The notes beneath the pieces are model-generated. The model was not told the origin of the DNA. It ran no database searches and saw nothing but the letters and a program-made list of their open reading frames with translations. From positions 150,030-214,029 of the forward strand of contig NZ_AUMO01000032.1 in the NCBI RefSeq assembly GCF_000430725.1: DNA of 64,000 nucleotides. Direction: 5' to 3'. The first letter of the stretch is position 1. Each line of letters opens with the position of its first letter. Shown here one piece after another: positions 12,375 through 20,906 of this stretch. The position numbers and the translations under genes are program-made. This DNA is from Azohydromonas australica DSM 1124 (GTDB lineage Bacteria > Pseudomonadota > Gammaproteobacteria > Burkholderiales > Burkholderiaceae_C).

Positions 12375-12803
12375 ATGACGCATGCCGATGAACTCAAGAG
12401 CAGCGGCCTGAAGGCAACGCTGCCGCGCATCAAGATCCTGGAGGTGTTCCAGAAAACCAGTCAGCGGCACATGACGGCCGAAGACGTCTTCAAGGCGCTG
12501 CTGACCGAAGGCTCGGACATCGGGCTGGCCACGGTGTACCGCGTGCTGATGCAGTTCGAGCAAGCCGGGCTGCTCACGCGCAGCCATTTCGAGTCGGGCA
12601 AGTCGGTGTTCGAGCTCAACGAGGGCCAGCACCACGACCACCTGGTGTGCCTGACCTGCGGCCGCGTGGAGGAGTTCTTCGACCCGGAGATCGAGCGCCG
12701 CCAGCGCGCCGTGGCCGAGGCGCGGGGCTTCACGATCCACGATCACGCCCTCGCGCTGTACGCCACCTGCACCAAGTCGGAGTGCCAGTTCCGGCCGAAG
12801 TAA
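12375..12803 (+). CDS. fur: Ferric uptake regulator
   Basis: A 142-residue iron-dependent repressor. The winged helix includes [11 protein letters not shown] and [17 protein letters not shown]; the metal-binding segments are [16 protein letters not shown] and the C-terminal CTKSEC pair. The length and the start [18 protein letters not shown] are typical. Divergent from bamE, the standard beta-proteobacterial arrangement. The Fur-box candidates at 22964-22978 and 29925-29939 are plausible targets within this window. Confidence 0.97.
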   Translation: MTHADELKSSGLKATLPRIKILEVFQKTSQRHMTAEDVFKALLTEGSDIGLATVYRVLMQFEQAGLLTRSHFESGKSVFELNEGQHHDHLVCLTCGRVEEFFDPEIERRQRAVAEARGFTIHDHALALYATCTKSECQFRPK

Positions 12804-12846
12804 CTCTTCTTTTCCCCGGGCTCCGGGCCCGCGCGGCGGGCAGCGC

Positions 12847-13791
12847 TCAGCGCTGCATCGCCTTCTGGTGGCGCTGGATGAACTCGTTGTAGGTGTCGAT
12901 GCCGCGCAGCTGCAGGATGGTGTTGCGCACCGCCGCCTCCACCAGCACCGCGAGGTTGCGGCCCGCGTCCACCGCGATCACGACCTTGCGCACCGGCACG
13001 CCGAGGATCTCCTCGTACAGCGGCTCGTAGGGCAGGCGCTCGAATTCGCGCTCCAGCGTCTCGCGGCGCACCAGGTGCACGATGAGCTTGAGCTTCATCT
13101 TCCGCCGCACCGCCGTCTCGCCAAAGATGGCCTTGATGTCCAGCAGGCCGATGCCACGCACTTCCAGCAGGTTGAGCAGCAGCTCGGGGCAGCGGCCTTC
13201 CAGCGCGTTCTGCGCCGTGCGGTGGATGTCCACCGCGTCGTCGGCCACCAGGCCGTGACCGCGCGAGATCAGCTCCAGCCCCAGCTCGCTCTTGCCCAGG
13301 CCCGACTCGCCGGTGAGCATCACCCCGAGGCCCAGGATGTCCATGAACACGCCGTGGCGCGTGGTGCGCTCGGCGAAGAGCTGGCCCAGGTAGCTGCGCA
13401 GCACGTCGATGACGTGGCCGGCGGACTCCTTGCTGGCGAACAGCGGAATGCCCGCGCGCTCGCACAGCCGCAGCATCACTTCCGGCGCCGGCTGGTTGTC
13501 GGCCACCACCACCATCGGCGGCTCCAGCGTCAGGATGCGCGTGGCGCGGCGCTCCTGCACCTCGGCAGGCACGGCGGTGAGGTAGCGCACCTCGCGCTCG
13601 CCCACGATCTGCACCCGGTAGGGGTGGATGTAATTGAGAAAGCCGACGAGGTCGGCCGAGGAGTGCGCCTCGCGCACCGCGGCCTCGTCGAAATGGCGCT
13701 CGGGATGGGCGTGACCCGCCACCCATTCCCAGCGCAGCGCCTTGCGGTGTTCCTCGAACAGCGCCTCGGCGCTGACGGAGATCGGTTTCAT
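12847..13791 (-). CDS. hprK: HPr kinase/phosphorylase
   Basis: A 314-residue bifunctional enzyme that phosphorylates and dephosphorylates HPr on Ser. The P-loop is [19 protein letters not shown] (~residues 150-168), and the family signature [16 protein letters not shown] follows about 50 residues later. It lies downstream of ptsN on the minus strand. In beta-proteobacteria hprK with ptsN/HPr forms a regulatory phosphotransferase chain without sugar transport. Confidence 0.96.
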   Translation of the reverse strand: MKPISVSAEALFEEHRKALRWEWVAGHAHPERHFDEAAVREAHSSADLVGFLNYIHPYRVQIVGEREVRYLTAVPAEVQERRATRILTLEPPMVVVADNQPAPEVMLRLCERAGIPLFASKESAGHVIDVLRSYLGQLFAERTTRHGVFMDILGLGVMLTGESGLGKSELGLELISRGHGLVADDAVDIHRTAQNALEGRCPELLLNLLEVRGIGLLDIKAIFGETAVRRKMKLKLIVHLVRRETLEREFERLPYEPLYEEILGVPVRKVVIAVDAGRNLAVLVEAAVRNTILQLRGIDTYNEFIQRHQKAMQR

Positions 13792-13828
13792 GCGGCAGAG
13801 CCTCCGGGGCGAAGCCGCAGCGCGGATT

Positions 13829-14299
13829 TCAGGCGACTGATTTGAGCGGCTCCCAGTTCTGGATCAGCTTGTGCAGCGCGGCCGCGTCGGGCTCGGCCTT
13901 GAGGCGCTCGCGCAGCTCGCGGTCGCTGAGCATCTCGGCAATCTCGGACAGGATTTCCAGATGCCGCTGCGTCGCGGCCTCGGGCACCAGCAGGAAGATC
14001 AGCAGGCTCACCGGCTCGTCGTCCGGCGCGTCGAAGGGGATGGGGTGCTGCACGCGCAGCACCGCCGCGAGCGGATTCTTCAGGCCCTTGATGCGGCCGT
14101 GCGGGATGGCCACGCCATGACCCAACCCGGTGGAGCCCAGCCGCTCGCGCGCGAACAGGTTGTCCGATACGGTGGCGCGGGCAATGGCGTGCTGGTTCTC
14201 GAACAGCAGTCCCGCATGCTCGAAGACCCGCTTCTTGCTGGTGGCTTCGACGTTCACCAGCACATTGGTGGCAGGCAGGATGGCGGCGAGACGGTTCAT
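13829..14299 (-). CDS. ptsN: PTS IIA-like nitrogen regulatory protein PtsN
   Basis: A 156-residue EIIA-Ntr protein. The phosphorylated His lies in [18 protein letters not shown] (~residue 70); the [15 protein letters not shown] strand follows. It is a signalling phospho-acceptor controlling nitrogen, potassium and membrane stress responses rather than sugar import. It precedes hprK by 37 bases and follows hpf on the same strand, separated from hpf by a strong terminator. Confidence 0.95.
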   Translation of the reverse strand: MNRLAAILPATNVLVNVEATSKKRVFEHAGLLFENQHAIARATVSDNLFARERLGSTGLGHGVAIPHGRIKGLKNPLAAVLRVQHPIPFDAPDDEPVSLLIFLLVPEAATQRHLEILSEIAEMLSDRELRERLKAEPDAAALHKLIQNWEPLKSVA

Positions 14300-14454
14300 G
14301 ATGCTTTCTCCGCAGCGCAGGTCTTCCGGGCGGTTGCGGAGACTGTGACAGGGCGTTCGATTATAGAAAGCCCTCTTGTCACGCCCCCCGGAGGGCCTCC
14401 CTCAACCAGTCCGGTGTTGCGTGAATGCTGCGCACATCCGCCCACCGGAGCTTT

Positions 14455-14483
14455 TAGCAAAAAGCGGCCCCGCGGGGCCGCTT
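14455..14483 (-). terminator. Rho-independent terminator of hpf
   Basis: A perfect 10-11-bp stem, AAGCGGCCCC/GGGGCCGCTT (14462-14483), is followed on the minus strand by a T-run (TTTTTGC, plus-strand positions 14457-14463). It lies 42 bases after the hpf stop and would separate hpf from ptsN. A second weaker GC hairpin is at about 14490-14510. Confidence 0.8.
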
Positions 14484-14524
14484 GGTGCGGAGCCGGGGAC
14501 GGCTCCGGGTCAGTTGCTGAACGC

Positions 14525-14863
14525 TCAGACGCTCGCGGGCATGCGCTTGGCAGAAGCGTGATGGTGCTCCTGCGTACGGTCCTTGTGGCGCATGACCTGC
14601 CGGTCGAGCTTGTCCATCAGCTGATCAATCGCGGCATACAAGTCTTCGTGCGACTGCTCCACGAAGATGTCTCTTCCCTTGACATGCAGCGTCACCTCGG
14701 CGCGTTGGCGGCGATCCTTTTCCTTGGACTTGTCAATCGCCAGCAGCACGTTCACATCAACCACCTGGTCAAAGTGGCGCGTGACTCGATCCAGCTTCGT
14801 CAGCACGTACTCGCGCAGGGCCGGAGTCACGTCGAGATGGTGTCCGCTGATCGTCAGATTCAT
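14525..14863 (-). CDS. hpf: Ribosome hibernation promoting factor (short HPF)
   Basis: A 112-residue sigma-54-modulation/S30EA protein: [24 protein letters not shown], then the [34 protein letters not shown] strands and the [17 protein letters not shown] helix. It binds the decoding centre of the 30S subunit and promotes inactive ribosomes in stationary phase. The AAAGGAGG ribosome-binding site lies about 7 nt before the start. Unusually for Burkholderiales the upstream neighbour is not rpoN. Confidence 0.95.
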   Translation of the reverse strand: MNLTISGHHLDVTPALREYVLTKLDRVTRHFDQVVDVNVLLAIDKSKEKDRRQRAEVTLHVKGRDIFVEQSHEDLYAAIDQLMDKLDRQVMRHKDRTQEHHHASAKRMPASV

Positions 14864-15006
14864 CAGAGCCTCCTTTCGGAAGGGTTGCTACACACGGGAG
14901 GTGACCGCAGCACCGACCCGTTGAATTCAGTTTGCCCCCGAGCCCGGGTAGTGACAAGGCGATGACAGTACGGTTTGGCGGCGCATTACGGTAAGAGTTG
15001 ACGCAT

Positions 15007-15022
15007 CGCAAGGCCTGCTCCA
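15007..15022 (-). promoter_or_regulatory. Possible sigma-54 (-24/-12) promoter upstream of hpf
   Basis: On the minus strand TGGAGCAGGCCTTGCG keeps the invariant GG-N10-GC spacing and the TTGC -12 element of RpoN promoters; the -24 block TGGAGC differs from TGGCAC at two positions. It is about 145 nt before the hpf ATG. A degenerate match only. Confidence 0.3.
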
Positions 15023-15149
15023 AAACGCGAAACCGCGCGCATTGCGCCTTGATGCGACATTTGCCACCCGCGCGGCGGTTTCCCGGGTGCGTCCATGCCG
15101 CCATGGGTACGGCCGGCACGGCACAATGCCCGCGGACCCCAAGCACACC

Positions 15150-15929
15150 ATGAACCCCGAGTTCTTCAGCGCCATCGACACCGGCCGCGCGCGCAGCAAC
15201 AACGAGGACGCGGTGGCACTGGACGAGGCTGCGGCGCTGGCCGTGCTGGCTGACGGCATGGGCGGCTACAACGCCGGCGAAGTCGCCAGCGGCATGCTCA
15301 CCACGCAGTTGCGCAACGAGCTCGGCCGCTGGCTGCAGGAAACCGCGCACGCGGCCACCGACCAGGAAGTGCGCCGCGCCATGGAGTTGTGCGTCGGGCA
15401 GGCCAACCGCGCCATCTTCGAAGCCGCACGCGCCAACCCGCAGTACGCCGGCATGGGCACCACGCTCGTGATGCTGGTGTTCCGCGCCGGCCACGTGCTC
15501 AGCGGCCATGTGGGCGACTCGCGCGCGTACCGGCTGCGCGGCGCCAAGCTCATGCGGCTCACGCGCGACCATTCGCTGCTGCAGGAGCAGATCGACGCCG
15601 GCCTAATCACGCCCGAGCAGGCGGCCTTCAGCGCCTACAAGAACCTCGTCACCCGCGCCGTGGGCGTGGAGGAGCGCGTGCTGCTGGAGACGCAGATGCA
15701 CGAGCTGCAGCCCGGTGACCTGTACCTGCTGTGCTCGGACGGGCTGTCGGACATGCTCGACGACAACGCCATCGCCCAGATCCTGCTGGCCCATGCCGAC
15801 CTGGCGCAGGCCGGGCGCGCCCTGGTGGACGCCGCCAACCAGGCGGGGGGAAAAGATAACATCGCCGTGATCCTGGCCCGCGTGCCGGGACCGGCGGCGG
15901 CCCGCTCGTGGTGGCCGTTCAAGCGCTGA
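15150..15929 (+). CDS. PP2C-family serine/threonine protein phosphatase (Stp/PppA-like)
   Basis: A 259-residue cytoplasmic PPM phosphatase. Metal-binding and catalytic motifs are all present: RARSNNEDA (residues ~13-21), LAVLADGMGGYNAGE, GTTLVMLVF, SGHVGDSRAYRLR, LLCSDGLSDML and GGKDNIAVIL. The ATG at 15150 opens the domain directly; an in-frame ATG at 15126 would add eight residues. It begins a three-gene cluster with a tandem-FHA protein and a metallo-beta-lactamase phosphodiesterase. No cognate Ser/Thr kinase gene is visible in the window, although FHA plus PP2C normally imply one. Confidence 0.93.
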   Translation: MNPEFFSAIDTGRARSNNEDAVALDEAAALAVLADGMGGYNAGEVASGMLTTQLRNELGRWLQETAHAATDQEVRRAMELCVGQANRAIFEAARANPQYAGMGTTLVMLVFRAGHVLSGHVGDSRAYRLRGAKLMRLTRDHSLLQEQIDAGLITPEQAAFSAYKNLVTRAVGVEERVLLETQMHELQPGDLYLLCSDGLSDMLDDNAIAQILLAHADLAQAGRALVDAANQAGGKDNIAVILARVPGPAAARSWWPFKR

Positions 15930-15985
15930 GGTCCGCCATGCCCGCCGGGCTCGCCGCCTCCCCTGCCAGCCACACGAGGACAAGC

Positions 15986-16660
15986 ATGGGCAAACTGGTC
16001 GTCTCCCTGGACGGCGTGGTGATCAAGCAGGTCGATCTCACCAAGGAGAAGACCACGCTGGGCCGGCGTCCCTACAACGACATCGTGATCGACAACCTCG
16101 CCGTCAGCGGTGAGCACGCCGTGCTGCAGCGCGTGGGCGACGCGGTCTTCATCGAGGACCTCAACAGCACCAACGGCACCTACATCAACGGCCGCGCCAT
16201 CCGCCGCCAGCAGCTCGCGCACAACGACAGCGTGGAGATCGGCAAGTACAAGCTGCGCTACCTCGCGCACGACGAAGGCACGCCGGAGCCGCCCCGCCCG
16301 CCGCGTGCCGCCCCCGTGCCCGATTTCGCCCACACCGCGCCGCTGCCCGGCGCGGGCAGCCCGTTCCCCATGCCGGCCGATGCCGGTTCCGACATGCCCG
16401 TGGCCACGCTGCGGGTGCTCAGCGGCAACGCCGCCGGGCACGAGGTGATGCTGACCAAGATCGTCACCACCGTGGGCAAGCCCGGCGTGCAGGTGGCCAG
16501 CATCACGCGGCGCCCGGGCGGCTACGTGCTGACCCATGTCGAAGGCAGTGCCCGCCCCGGCATCAACGGCATGCCGCTGCAGTCCGACGCCATGCCGCTG
16601 CGCGACGGCGACGTGATCGAGCTCGCCGGCACCCAGATGCTGTTCGTCCTGCAACGCTGA
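15986..16660 (+). CDS. Tandem FHA-domain protein
   Basis: A 224-residue protein. Residues ~20-92 are a canonical FHA domain with the phosphothreonine-reading residues TTLGRRPYNDIVI, AVSGEHA and DLNSTNGTYING. After a Pro/Ala-rich linker (~95-130), residues ~140-224 look like a second, degenerate FHA fold (TVGKPGV, GINGMPLQ, LRDGDVIELAG) lacking the Arg and Ser-x-x-His. The first domain should bind a phosphothreonine partner; the second may serve assembly. The start at 15986 follows a GAGGA ribosome-binding site. It lies 56 bases after the phosphatase gene. Confidence 0.9.
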   Translation: MGKLVVSLDGVVIKQVDLTKEKTTLGRRPYNDIVIDNLAVSGEHAVLQRVGDAVFIEDLNSTNGTYINGRAIRRQQLAHNDSVEIGKYKLRYLAHDEGTPEPPRPPRAAPVPDFAHTAPLPGAGSPFPMPADAGSDMPVATLRVLSGNAAGHEVMLTKIVTTVGKPGVQVASITRRPGGYVLTHVEGSARPGINGMPLQSDAMPLRDGDVIELAGTQMLFVLQR

Positions 16661-16700
16661 TGCACACCGGCGCGAACCTCGGCGCGCCGCGCTCCGGCTC

Positions 16701-17489
16701 ATGAACATCCGCGTCTTAGGTTGTGCCGGTGCGATTGCCGCGGGCAGCTTCACCACCTCGTTCCTGCTGGACGGCGACGTGCTCATCGACGCCGGCACCG
16801 GCGTGGGCACGCTCACGCTCGAAGAGCTCGCCGGTATCGACCACATCCTGCTGAGCCACTCGCACCTGGACCACGTGCTGGGCGTGCCGCTGCTGGCCGA
16901 CAGCGTCATGCGCATGCGCGCCGCCGCGGGCCGCGGGCCCATCCGCGTGCACGGGCTGCCCGAGACGCTGCAGGCGCTGCGCGATCACCTGTTCAACAAC
17001 CGCATCTGGCCCGACTTCACGCGGCTGCCCACGGCGCAGCAGCCGGTGCTGGTGCTGGAGCCCTTTGCCGTCGGGCAGGCACTCGCGCTGGGCGAGCGCC
17101 GCATCGAGGTGCTCAGCGCCGCCCACACCGTGCCGGCGGTGGGCTTTGCCGTCTTTGCCCGCGCCCAGGGCCCCTGCTGGGTCTTCACCGGCGATACCGG
17201 CCCCAACGAGGCGCTGTGGCAGCGCCTGGCGCAGCTGCCGGTGGCGCACCTGGTGATCGAGACCTCCTTCTGCGACGAGGAGGCCACGCTGGCCCAGCTC
17301 AGCCGCCACCTGTGCCCGTCATCGCTGGCGGCGCAGCCGCTGCAGCAACTGCAGCAGTCCCAGGAGCCGGCGCAGCTGCACATCACGCACGTCAAGCCCG
17401 GCGAGGTGCGCACGGTGATGGCGCAACTGCGCCGCCATGGCGTCAAGGCGCACGCGCTGCGCACGGGCGACCGCTGGCAGCTTGACTGA
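16701..17489 (+). CDS. Metallo-beta-lactamase-fold cyclic-nucleotide phosphodiesterase (class II-like)
   Basis: A 262-residue MBL-fold enzyme. The metal-binding HSHLDH is at residues 53-58 and later ligands are in SAAHTVPAVGFAVF, VFTGDTGPNEALW and the C-terminal HITHVKPGE. The layout matches class II 3',5'-cyclic-nucleotide phosphodiesterases, which hydrolyse cAMP or cGMP, so the gene may link cyclic-nucleotide level to the phosphatase/FHA pair upstream and the pilin downstream. A more general MBL hydrolase cannot be excluded. It lies 40 bases after the FHA gene. Confidence 0.83.
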   Translation: MNIRVLGCAGAIAAGSFTTSFLLDGDVLIDAGTGVGTLTLEELAGIDHILLSHSHLDHVLGVPLLADSVMRMRAAAGRGPIRVHGLPETLQALRDHLFNNRIWPDFTRLPTAQQPVLVLEPFAVGQALALGERRIEVLSAAHTVPAVGFAVFARAQGPCWVFTGDTGPNEALWQRLAQLPVAHLVIETSFCDEEATLAQLSRHLCPSSLAAQPLQQLQQSQEPAQLHITHVKPGEVRTVMAQLRRHGVKAHALRTGDRWQLD

Positions 17490-17675
17490 GCGGGGCCAGT
17501 CGGGCGGCGCCTGACGTTTGTCCCGAGCCCGGCGCCCCGGCGCCAGCCCCAGCATGGCGCCACCGGGGCGGCGAGCGTTTACTTCACTTCCAAGCCCGTC
17601 CTCCGGCCGCAGCCCCGGTGCTGTCGTGGTGCCGGTGCACCCACCTCTCACAGACCAAGGGAAGGAGGACGTTCC

Positions 17676-18152
17676 ATGCAAAGCACCCGCCTCAAGCAAC
17701 GGGGTTTCACGCTCATCGAGCTGATGATCGTCGTGGCGATCATCGGCATCCTGGGCGCCGTGGGCTTGCCGCTGTACCAGAACTACATCGTCAAGGCCCG
17801 CGTGGGCAATGCGCTGCGCTCGGCCGACGCGCTCAAGACCGCCGTGGGCCTGTGCATCCAGGAGCAAGGCGGCACGCTGGCCGGCTGCAGCCAGGGCGCC
17901 CAGGGCGTGCCGGCGTTCACGCCCACCAAGGAGGTCGCCTCCGCCACTGTCGCCGACGGCGTGATCACCCTGACGCTGGCCAGCGGCCTGGGCAACGGCG
18001 TGGATGGCCGGACCATCACCTTCACGCCGCAGCCGGGCACCAGCAGCGTGGTCTGGCTCAACTCCACCAGCGTGAGCCATGACGACGCCGCGGAGCTGAT
18101 CCGCCGGAACAACCCGGCCGGCGCGGGCAGCGCCGCGTCCGCGGCCTCCTGA
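17676..18152 (+). CDS. pilA: Type IV major pilin PilA
   Basis: A 158-residue prepilin. The leader [10 protein letters not shown] is cut before Phe11, and the conserved Glu5 of mature pilin (Glu15) is in [19 protein letters not shown] globular domain follows with two cysteines ([17 protein letters not shown]) that could form a disulfide. The C-terminus is a low-complexity Gly/Ala/Ser tail ending in Ser, the feature used for O-glycosylation in Pseudomonas aeruginosa 1244-type pilin. A GGAAGGAGG ribosome-binding site precedes the ATG. The transcript ends at a clear terminator and the downstream gene encodes an O-oligosaccharyltransferase. Confidence 0.95.
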   Translation: MQSTRLKQRGFTLIELMIVVAIIGILGAVGLPLYQNYIVKARVGNALRSADALKTAVGLCIQEQGGTLAGCSQGAQGVPAFTPTKEVASATVADGVITLTLASGLGNGVDGRTITFTPQPGTSSVVWLNSTSVSHDDAAELIRRNNPAGAGSAASAAS

Positions 18153-18198
18153 GCCGCCGTTGCCGGCGGCGCGCCGGGCTCGGCGCGCATCCCATTCC

Positions 18199-18223
18199 AA
18201 AGACCGCCTCGGCGGTCTTTTTT
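18199..18223 (+). terminator. Rho-independent terminator of pilA
   Basis: Perfect 8-bp stem AGACCGCC/GGCGGTCT with a 2-nt TC loop followed by six T residues, 47 bases after the pilA stop. A GC-rich pair of repeats (GCCGCCGTTGCCGGCGGC) lies just before it. Confidence 0.88.
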
Positions 18224-18599
18224 ATGTCCGCACGAGGTTGCCCACAAGGTTGTGCACGGCCGGTGCAAGGGACACGTTGGCTCTCCGCGACGTCCACAAC
18301 GAGCGACGCTAGAAGCAACTTTATTAATTGGTGTTGGTGATAGAGGTCGCCCTGATCTGTGGACAACTCTTTTTTCCCCTTGTTTATCAAAAGCTTATGC
18401 CAGGTACAAGGCTGTGCGGCCCACGGCTGGATTAGTTCTTTCGAAAACACAACAACTCGGCGCAGCGACCTGTGGCATGTGGACAAGCCCAAGTTGTCCA
18501 GATCACTGTCCACAGCCTTGTGCAGTGCGGCACGCGGAGGTGCGGGAGCTTCTTGCTAGAGTGCGCCGCCTTCGCTCAAACGCTTCATCCGTGCTCCCG
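18224..18599. other. 376-bp AT-rich intergenic region with DnaA-box-like 9-mers
   Basis: No convincing gene. The region is markedly AT-richer than its surroundings (ACTTTATTAATTGG at ~18318-18331; TTTTTTCCCCTTGTTTATC at ~18370-18388). It contains TGTGGACAA twice (18358-18366 and 18478-18486; 8 of 9 to the DnaA box in reverse), CTGTCCACA (18506-18514) and TTGTCCAGA (18494-18502). On the minus strand GGCATAAGCTTTTGATAA (18384-18401) matches 16 of 18 bases of the motif before the second sbp promoter. It presumably also holds the promoter for the glycosyltransferase gene. Confidence 0.45.
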
Positions 18600-20321
18600 A
18601 TGTCCTCTCCCGCGCTGTTGCTGGCGGCGCTGCTGGCCTGCTGTGTGCCCGCCCTGGTGGCCTTCAACCTGCCGCCTTCCGCCACCTTCTTCAACCAGGC
18701 GGCGGCTCTGGGGCTATGGGGCGTGTTTGCCGCGCTGCTCGGAATGCCGCGCGGGCGGGCGGGCGGACGCGCGGCCATTGCGCTGCTCGGCGCGCTGGCG
18801 CTGCTGGTGCTGAGCGTGCTGTGGTCCGCCGCGGTGGCGTTGCCGGCCAGCCTGGCGGCGTCGGCACTGGGGCTGTTGCTGGGCGCGCTGGTCATGGCGT
18901 GGTCCGGCGCGGCGCTGCAGGGGCCGGCACGCGCGGTGGCGCTGCAGGTGTTCTTGCTGGGCTGGGTGGCGGTGGGCGTGCTCAGCAGCGTGATTGCCCT
19001 GGTGCAGGTGTTCGCGCCGAACTTGGCTGACGGCGTGCTGGTGGCGCGTTCGGGTCTGCCCGGCCGCGCCGTGGGCAACCTGCGGCAGCCCAACCACCTC
19101 AGCACGCTGTTGCTGTGGTCGCTGGTGGCGCTGGTGCCGCTGCGCGAGTCCGGACGCTTTTCCACCCGCAGCACGGCGCTGCTGGGCGCGCTGATGGTGG
19201 TCGGGATCGAGCTGTCGGGATCGCGCACGGGCACCCTGGGCGTGCTGCTGCTGGCGCTGTGGGGGGTGGTGGACAAGCGGCTGTCGCGTCCGGGCCGGTT
19301 GCTGCTGCTGGGAGCGCCGCTGTTCTATGCCGCCTGGGCGATGGGGCTCAAGACGCTGCAGGCGGACAGCACGCTGGGCGCGGCCACGCGGCTGGGTGAG
19401 GCCGACGTTTCCGGCTCGCGCTTCGGCATCTGGCGCAACACCGTGGAGATGATTGCGCAGCAGCCCTGGACGGGCGTGGGCTTCGGCGAGTTCAACTTCG
19501 CCTGGACCCTGACTCCTTTCCCCGGCCGCCCGGTGGCTTTCTTCGATCACACCCACAACGTGGTGCTGCAGTTCGCGGTGGAGCTGGGCGTGCCGCTGGC
19601 GCTGCTGGTGCTGGGCTTGCTGGGACTGGCCTTGTGGCAGGCTTGGCGGCGCACCTGGGCCGTGAAGGGCGTTGCGGGCACGGCGCTGCGCGCCCTCTTC
19701 GTGATGGTGCTGCTGGTGGCATTGCACAGCCAGTTGGAGTACCCGCTGTGGTACGCCTACTTCCTGCTGCCGGCGGCGTGGATGTGGGGCGTGTGCCTGG
19801 GCACGCCGCCGGCGGTCCCGGCCGAAGCCGCCGTGGCGCCCCGGCGTCTGCTGATGTCGCGGCTGCCCGGGCTGCTGCTGGCGGCGGGGGCGGTGTTCTC
19901 GCTGATGGATTACAGCCGCGTGGTGTCGATCTTCTCGCCCGGCGCGGACGCGGGCCCGCTGGCGCAGCGTATCGAGGACGGCCAGCACAGCGTCTTCTTC
20001 GCCCACCATGCCGACTACGCCGCCGCCACGACGGCCGACGCCCCGGCCGATGCGCTGGTGGCCTTCGAGCGCGCCACGCATTTCCTGCTCGACACCCGGC
20101 TGATGCAGGCCTGGGCCGAGGCGCTGGCCGATGCAGGCGACGTCGACCGCGCACGCCACGTCGCGCAGCGCCTGCGGGAGTTCCACTATCCGCAGTCAGA
20201 GCGCTTCTTCGCGCCGTGCGCAGCCGGCGCGCTGCTCAAGGCGGCCGACGAGAAGCCGTTCCAGTGCGAGAAGCCGGAAAAGGCGCTGGAGTGGCGCGAT
20301 TTCCTGGACGTGATGCCCTGA
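18600..20321 (+). CDS. PglL/TfpO-type O-oligosaccharyltransferase (Wzy_C family)
   Basis: A 573-residue polytopic membrane protein with about a dozen hydrophobic segments. The Wzy_C signature is near residues 295-330: TGVGFGEFNFAW and then FFDHTHNVVLQFAVELG with the key His residues in a periplasmic loop. A soluble helical C-terminal part (~430-573) matches the extension seen in PglL proteins. Such enzymes transfer lipid-linked glycan to Ser/Thr of pilins in the periplasm. Adjacency to pilA with its Ser tail points to pilin glycosylation; an O-antigen ligase is the alternative. The ATG at 18600 opens the first membrane helix. Confidence 0.9.
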   Translation: MSSPALLLAALLACCVPALVAFNLPPSATFFNQAAALGLWGVFAALLGMPRGRAGGRAAIALLGALALLVLSVLWSAAVALPASLAASALGLLLGALVMAWSGAALQGPARAVALQVFLLGWVAVGVLSSVIALVQVFAPNLADGVLVARSGLPGRAVGNLRQPNHLSTLLLWSLVALVPLRESGRFSTRSTALLGALMVVGIELSGSRTGTLGVLLLALWGVVDKRLSRPGRLLLLGAPLFYAAWAMGLKTLQADSTLGAATRLGEADVSGSRFGIWRNTVEMIAQQPWTGVGFGEFNFAWTLTPFPGRPVAFFDHTHNVVLQFAVELGVPLALLVLGLLGLALWQAWRRTWAVKGVAGTALRALFVMVLLVALHSQLEYPLWYAYFLLPAAWMWGVCLGTPPAVPAEAAVAPRRLLMSRLPGLLLAAGAVFSLMDYSRVVSIFSPGADAGPLAQRIEDGQHSVFFAHHADYAAATTADAPADALVAFERATHFLLDTRLMQAWAEALADAGDVDRARHVAQRLREFHYPQSERFFAPCAAGALLKAADEKPFQCEKPEKALEWRDFLDVMP

Positions 20322-20328
20322 CGGAGAC

Positions 20329-20348
20329 GGCGCGGCGCCCGCCGCGCC
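20329..20348. terminator. GC hairpin between convergent genes
   Basis: Perfect 8-bp stem GGCGCGGC-GCCC-GCCGCGCC in the 33-bp gap between the glycosyltransferase stop and the moaC stop. There is no T-run, so it may only protect 3' ends. Confidence 0.4.
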
Positions 20349-20354
20349 CCGGGC

Positions 20355-20837
20355 TCAACCCCCGGCCTGCCAGTGCCCCGACTTGCCGCCCTTCTTCTCC
20401 AGCAGGCGGATGTCGCCCATCACCATGCCCTTGTCCGCGGCCTTGCACATGTCGTAGATGGTGAGCAGGCCCACCTGCACCGCGGTGAGGGCTTCCATCT
20501 CCACGCCAGTGACGCCCACCGTCTCCGCCTGCACCGTGCAGTGCACGCCGGGCAGGGCCTCGTCGACGTCGAGCTCCACCGCTACGCGCGTGAGCGGCAG
20601 CGGGTGGCACAGCGGGATCAGGTCCGAGGTGCGCTTGGCGGCCTGGATCGCGGCGATGCGGGCGATGCCCAGCACGTCGCCCTTCTTGGCCGTGCCCTCG
20701 CGGATCAGCGCCAGCGTCTCGGGCAGCATGCGGATGCTGCCGCTGGCGCGCGCCACGCGGTGCGTGGCGGCCTTGGCCGAGACGTCCACCATGTGGGCCT
20801 GGCCCTGGCTGTCGAAGTGGGTGAGCGGGTTGTTCAT
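20355..20837 (-). CDS. moaC: Cyclic pyranopterin monophosphate synthase
   Basis: A 160-residue molybdenum-cofactor enzyme acting after MoaA on the GTP-derived intermediate. Family motifs in order: [48 protein letters not shown] with the substrate-binding His, [13 protein letters not shown] and [22 protein letters not shown]. Full length. No other moa gene is nearby, so it stands alone here. Confidence 0.96.
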   Translation of the reverse strand: MNNPLTHFDSQGQAHMVDVSAKAATHRVARASGSIRMLPETLALIREGTAKKGDVLGIARIAAIQAAKRTSDLIPLCHPLPLTRVAVELDVDEALPGVHCTVQAETVGVTGVEMEALTAVQVGLLTIYDMCKAADKGMVMGDIRLLEKKGGKSGHWQAGG

Positions 20838-20906
20838 GGGGGGAAACCTGGCAGCAAAAGCGCGGTGCGATCATAGCCAGCCGTTCTGCAGCCCCCTCCA
20901 GCGACC

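Noticed and set aside
17555..17570. Sigma-54 promoter for pilA
   Set aside because: TGGCGCC-ACCG-GGGC keeps only the GG-N10-GC spacing; the -12 TTGC is absent, so the match is too weak to call.
18224..18599. Chromosomal origin of replication
   Set aside because: DnaA-like boxes are present but no TTATCCACA consensus and no dnaA, dnaN, rpmH, parAB or gidA nearby; kept only as a lower-interest observation.
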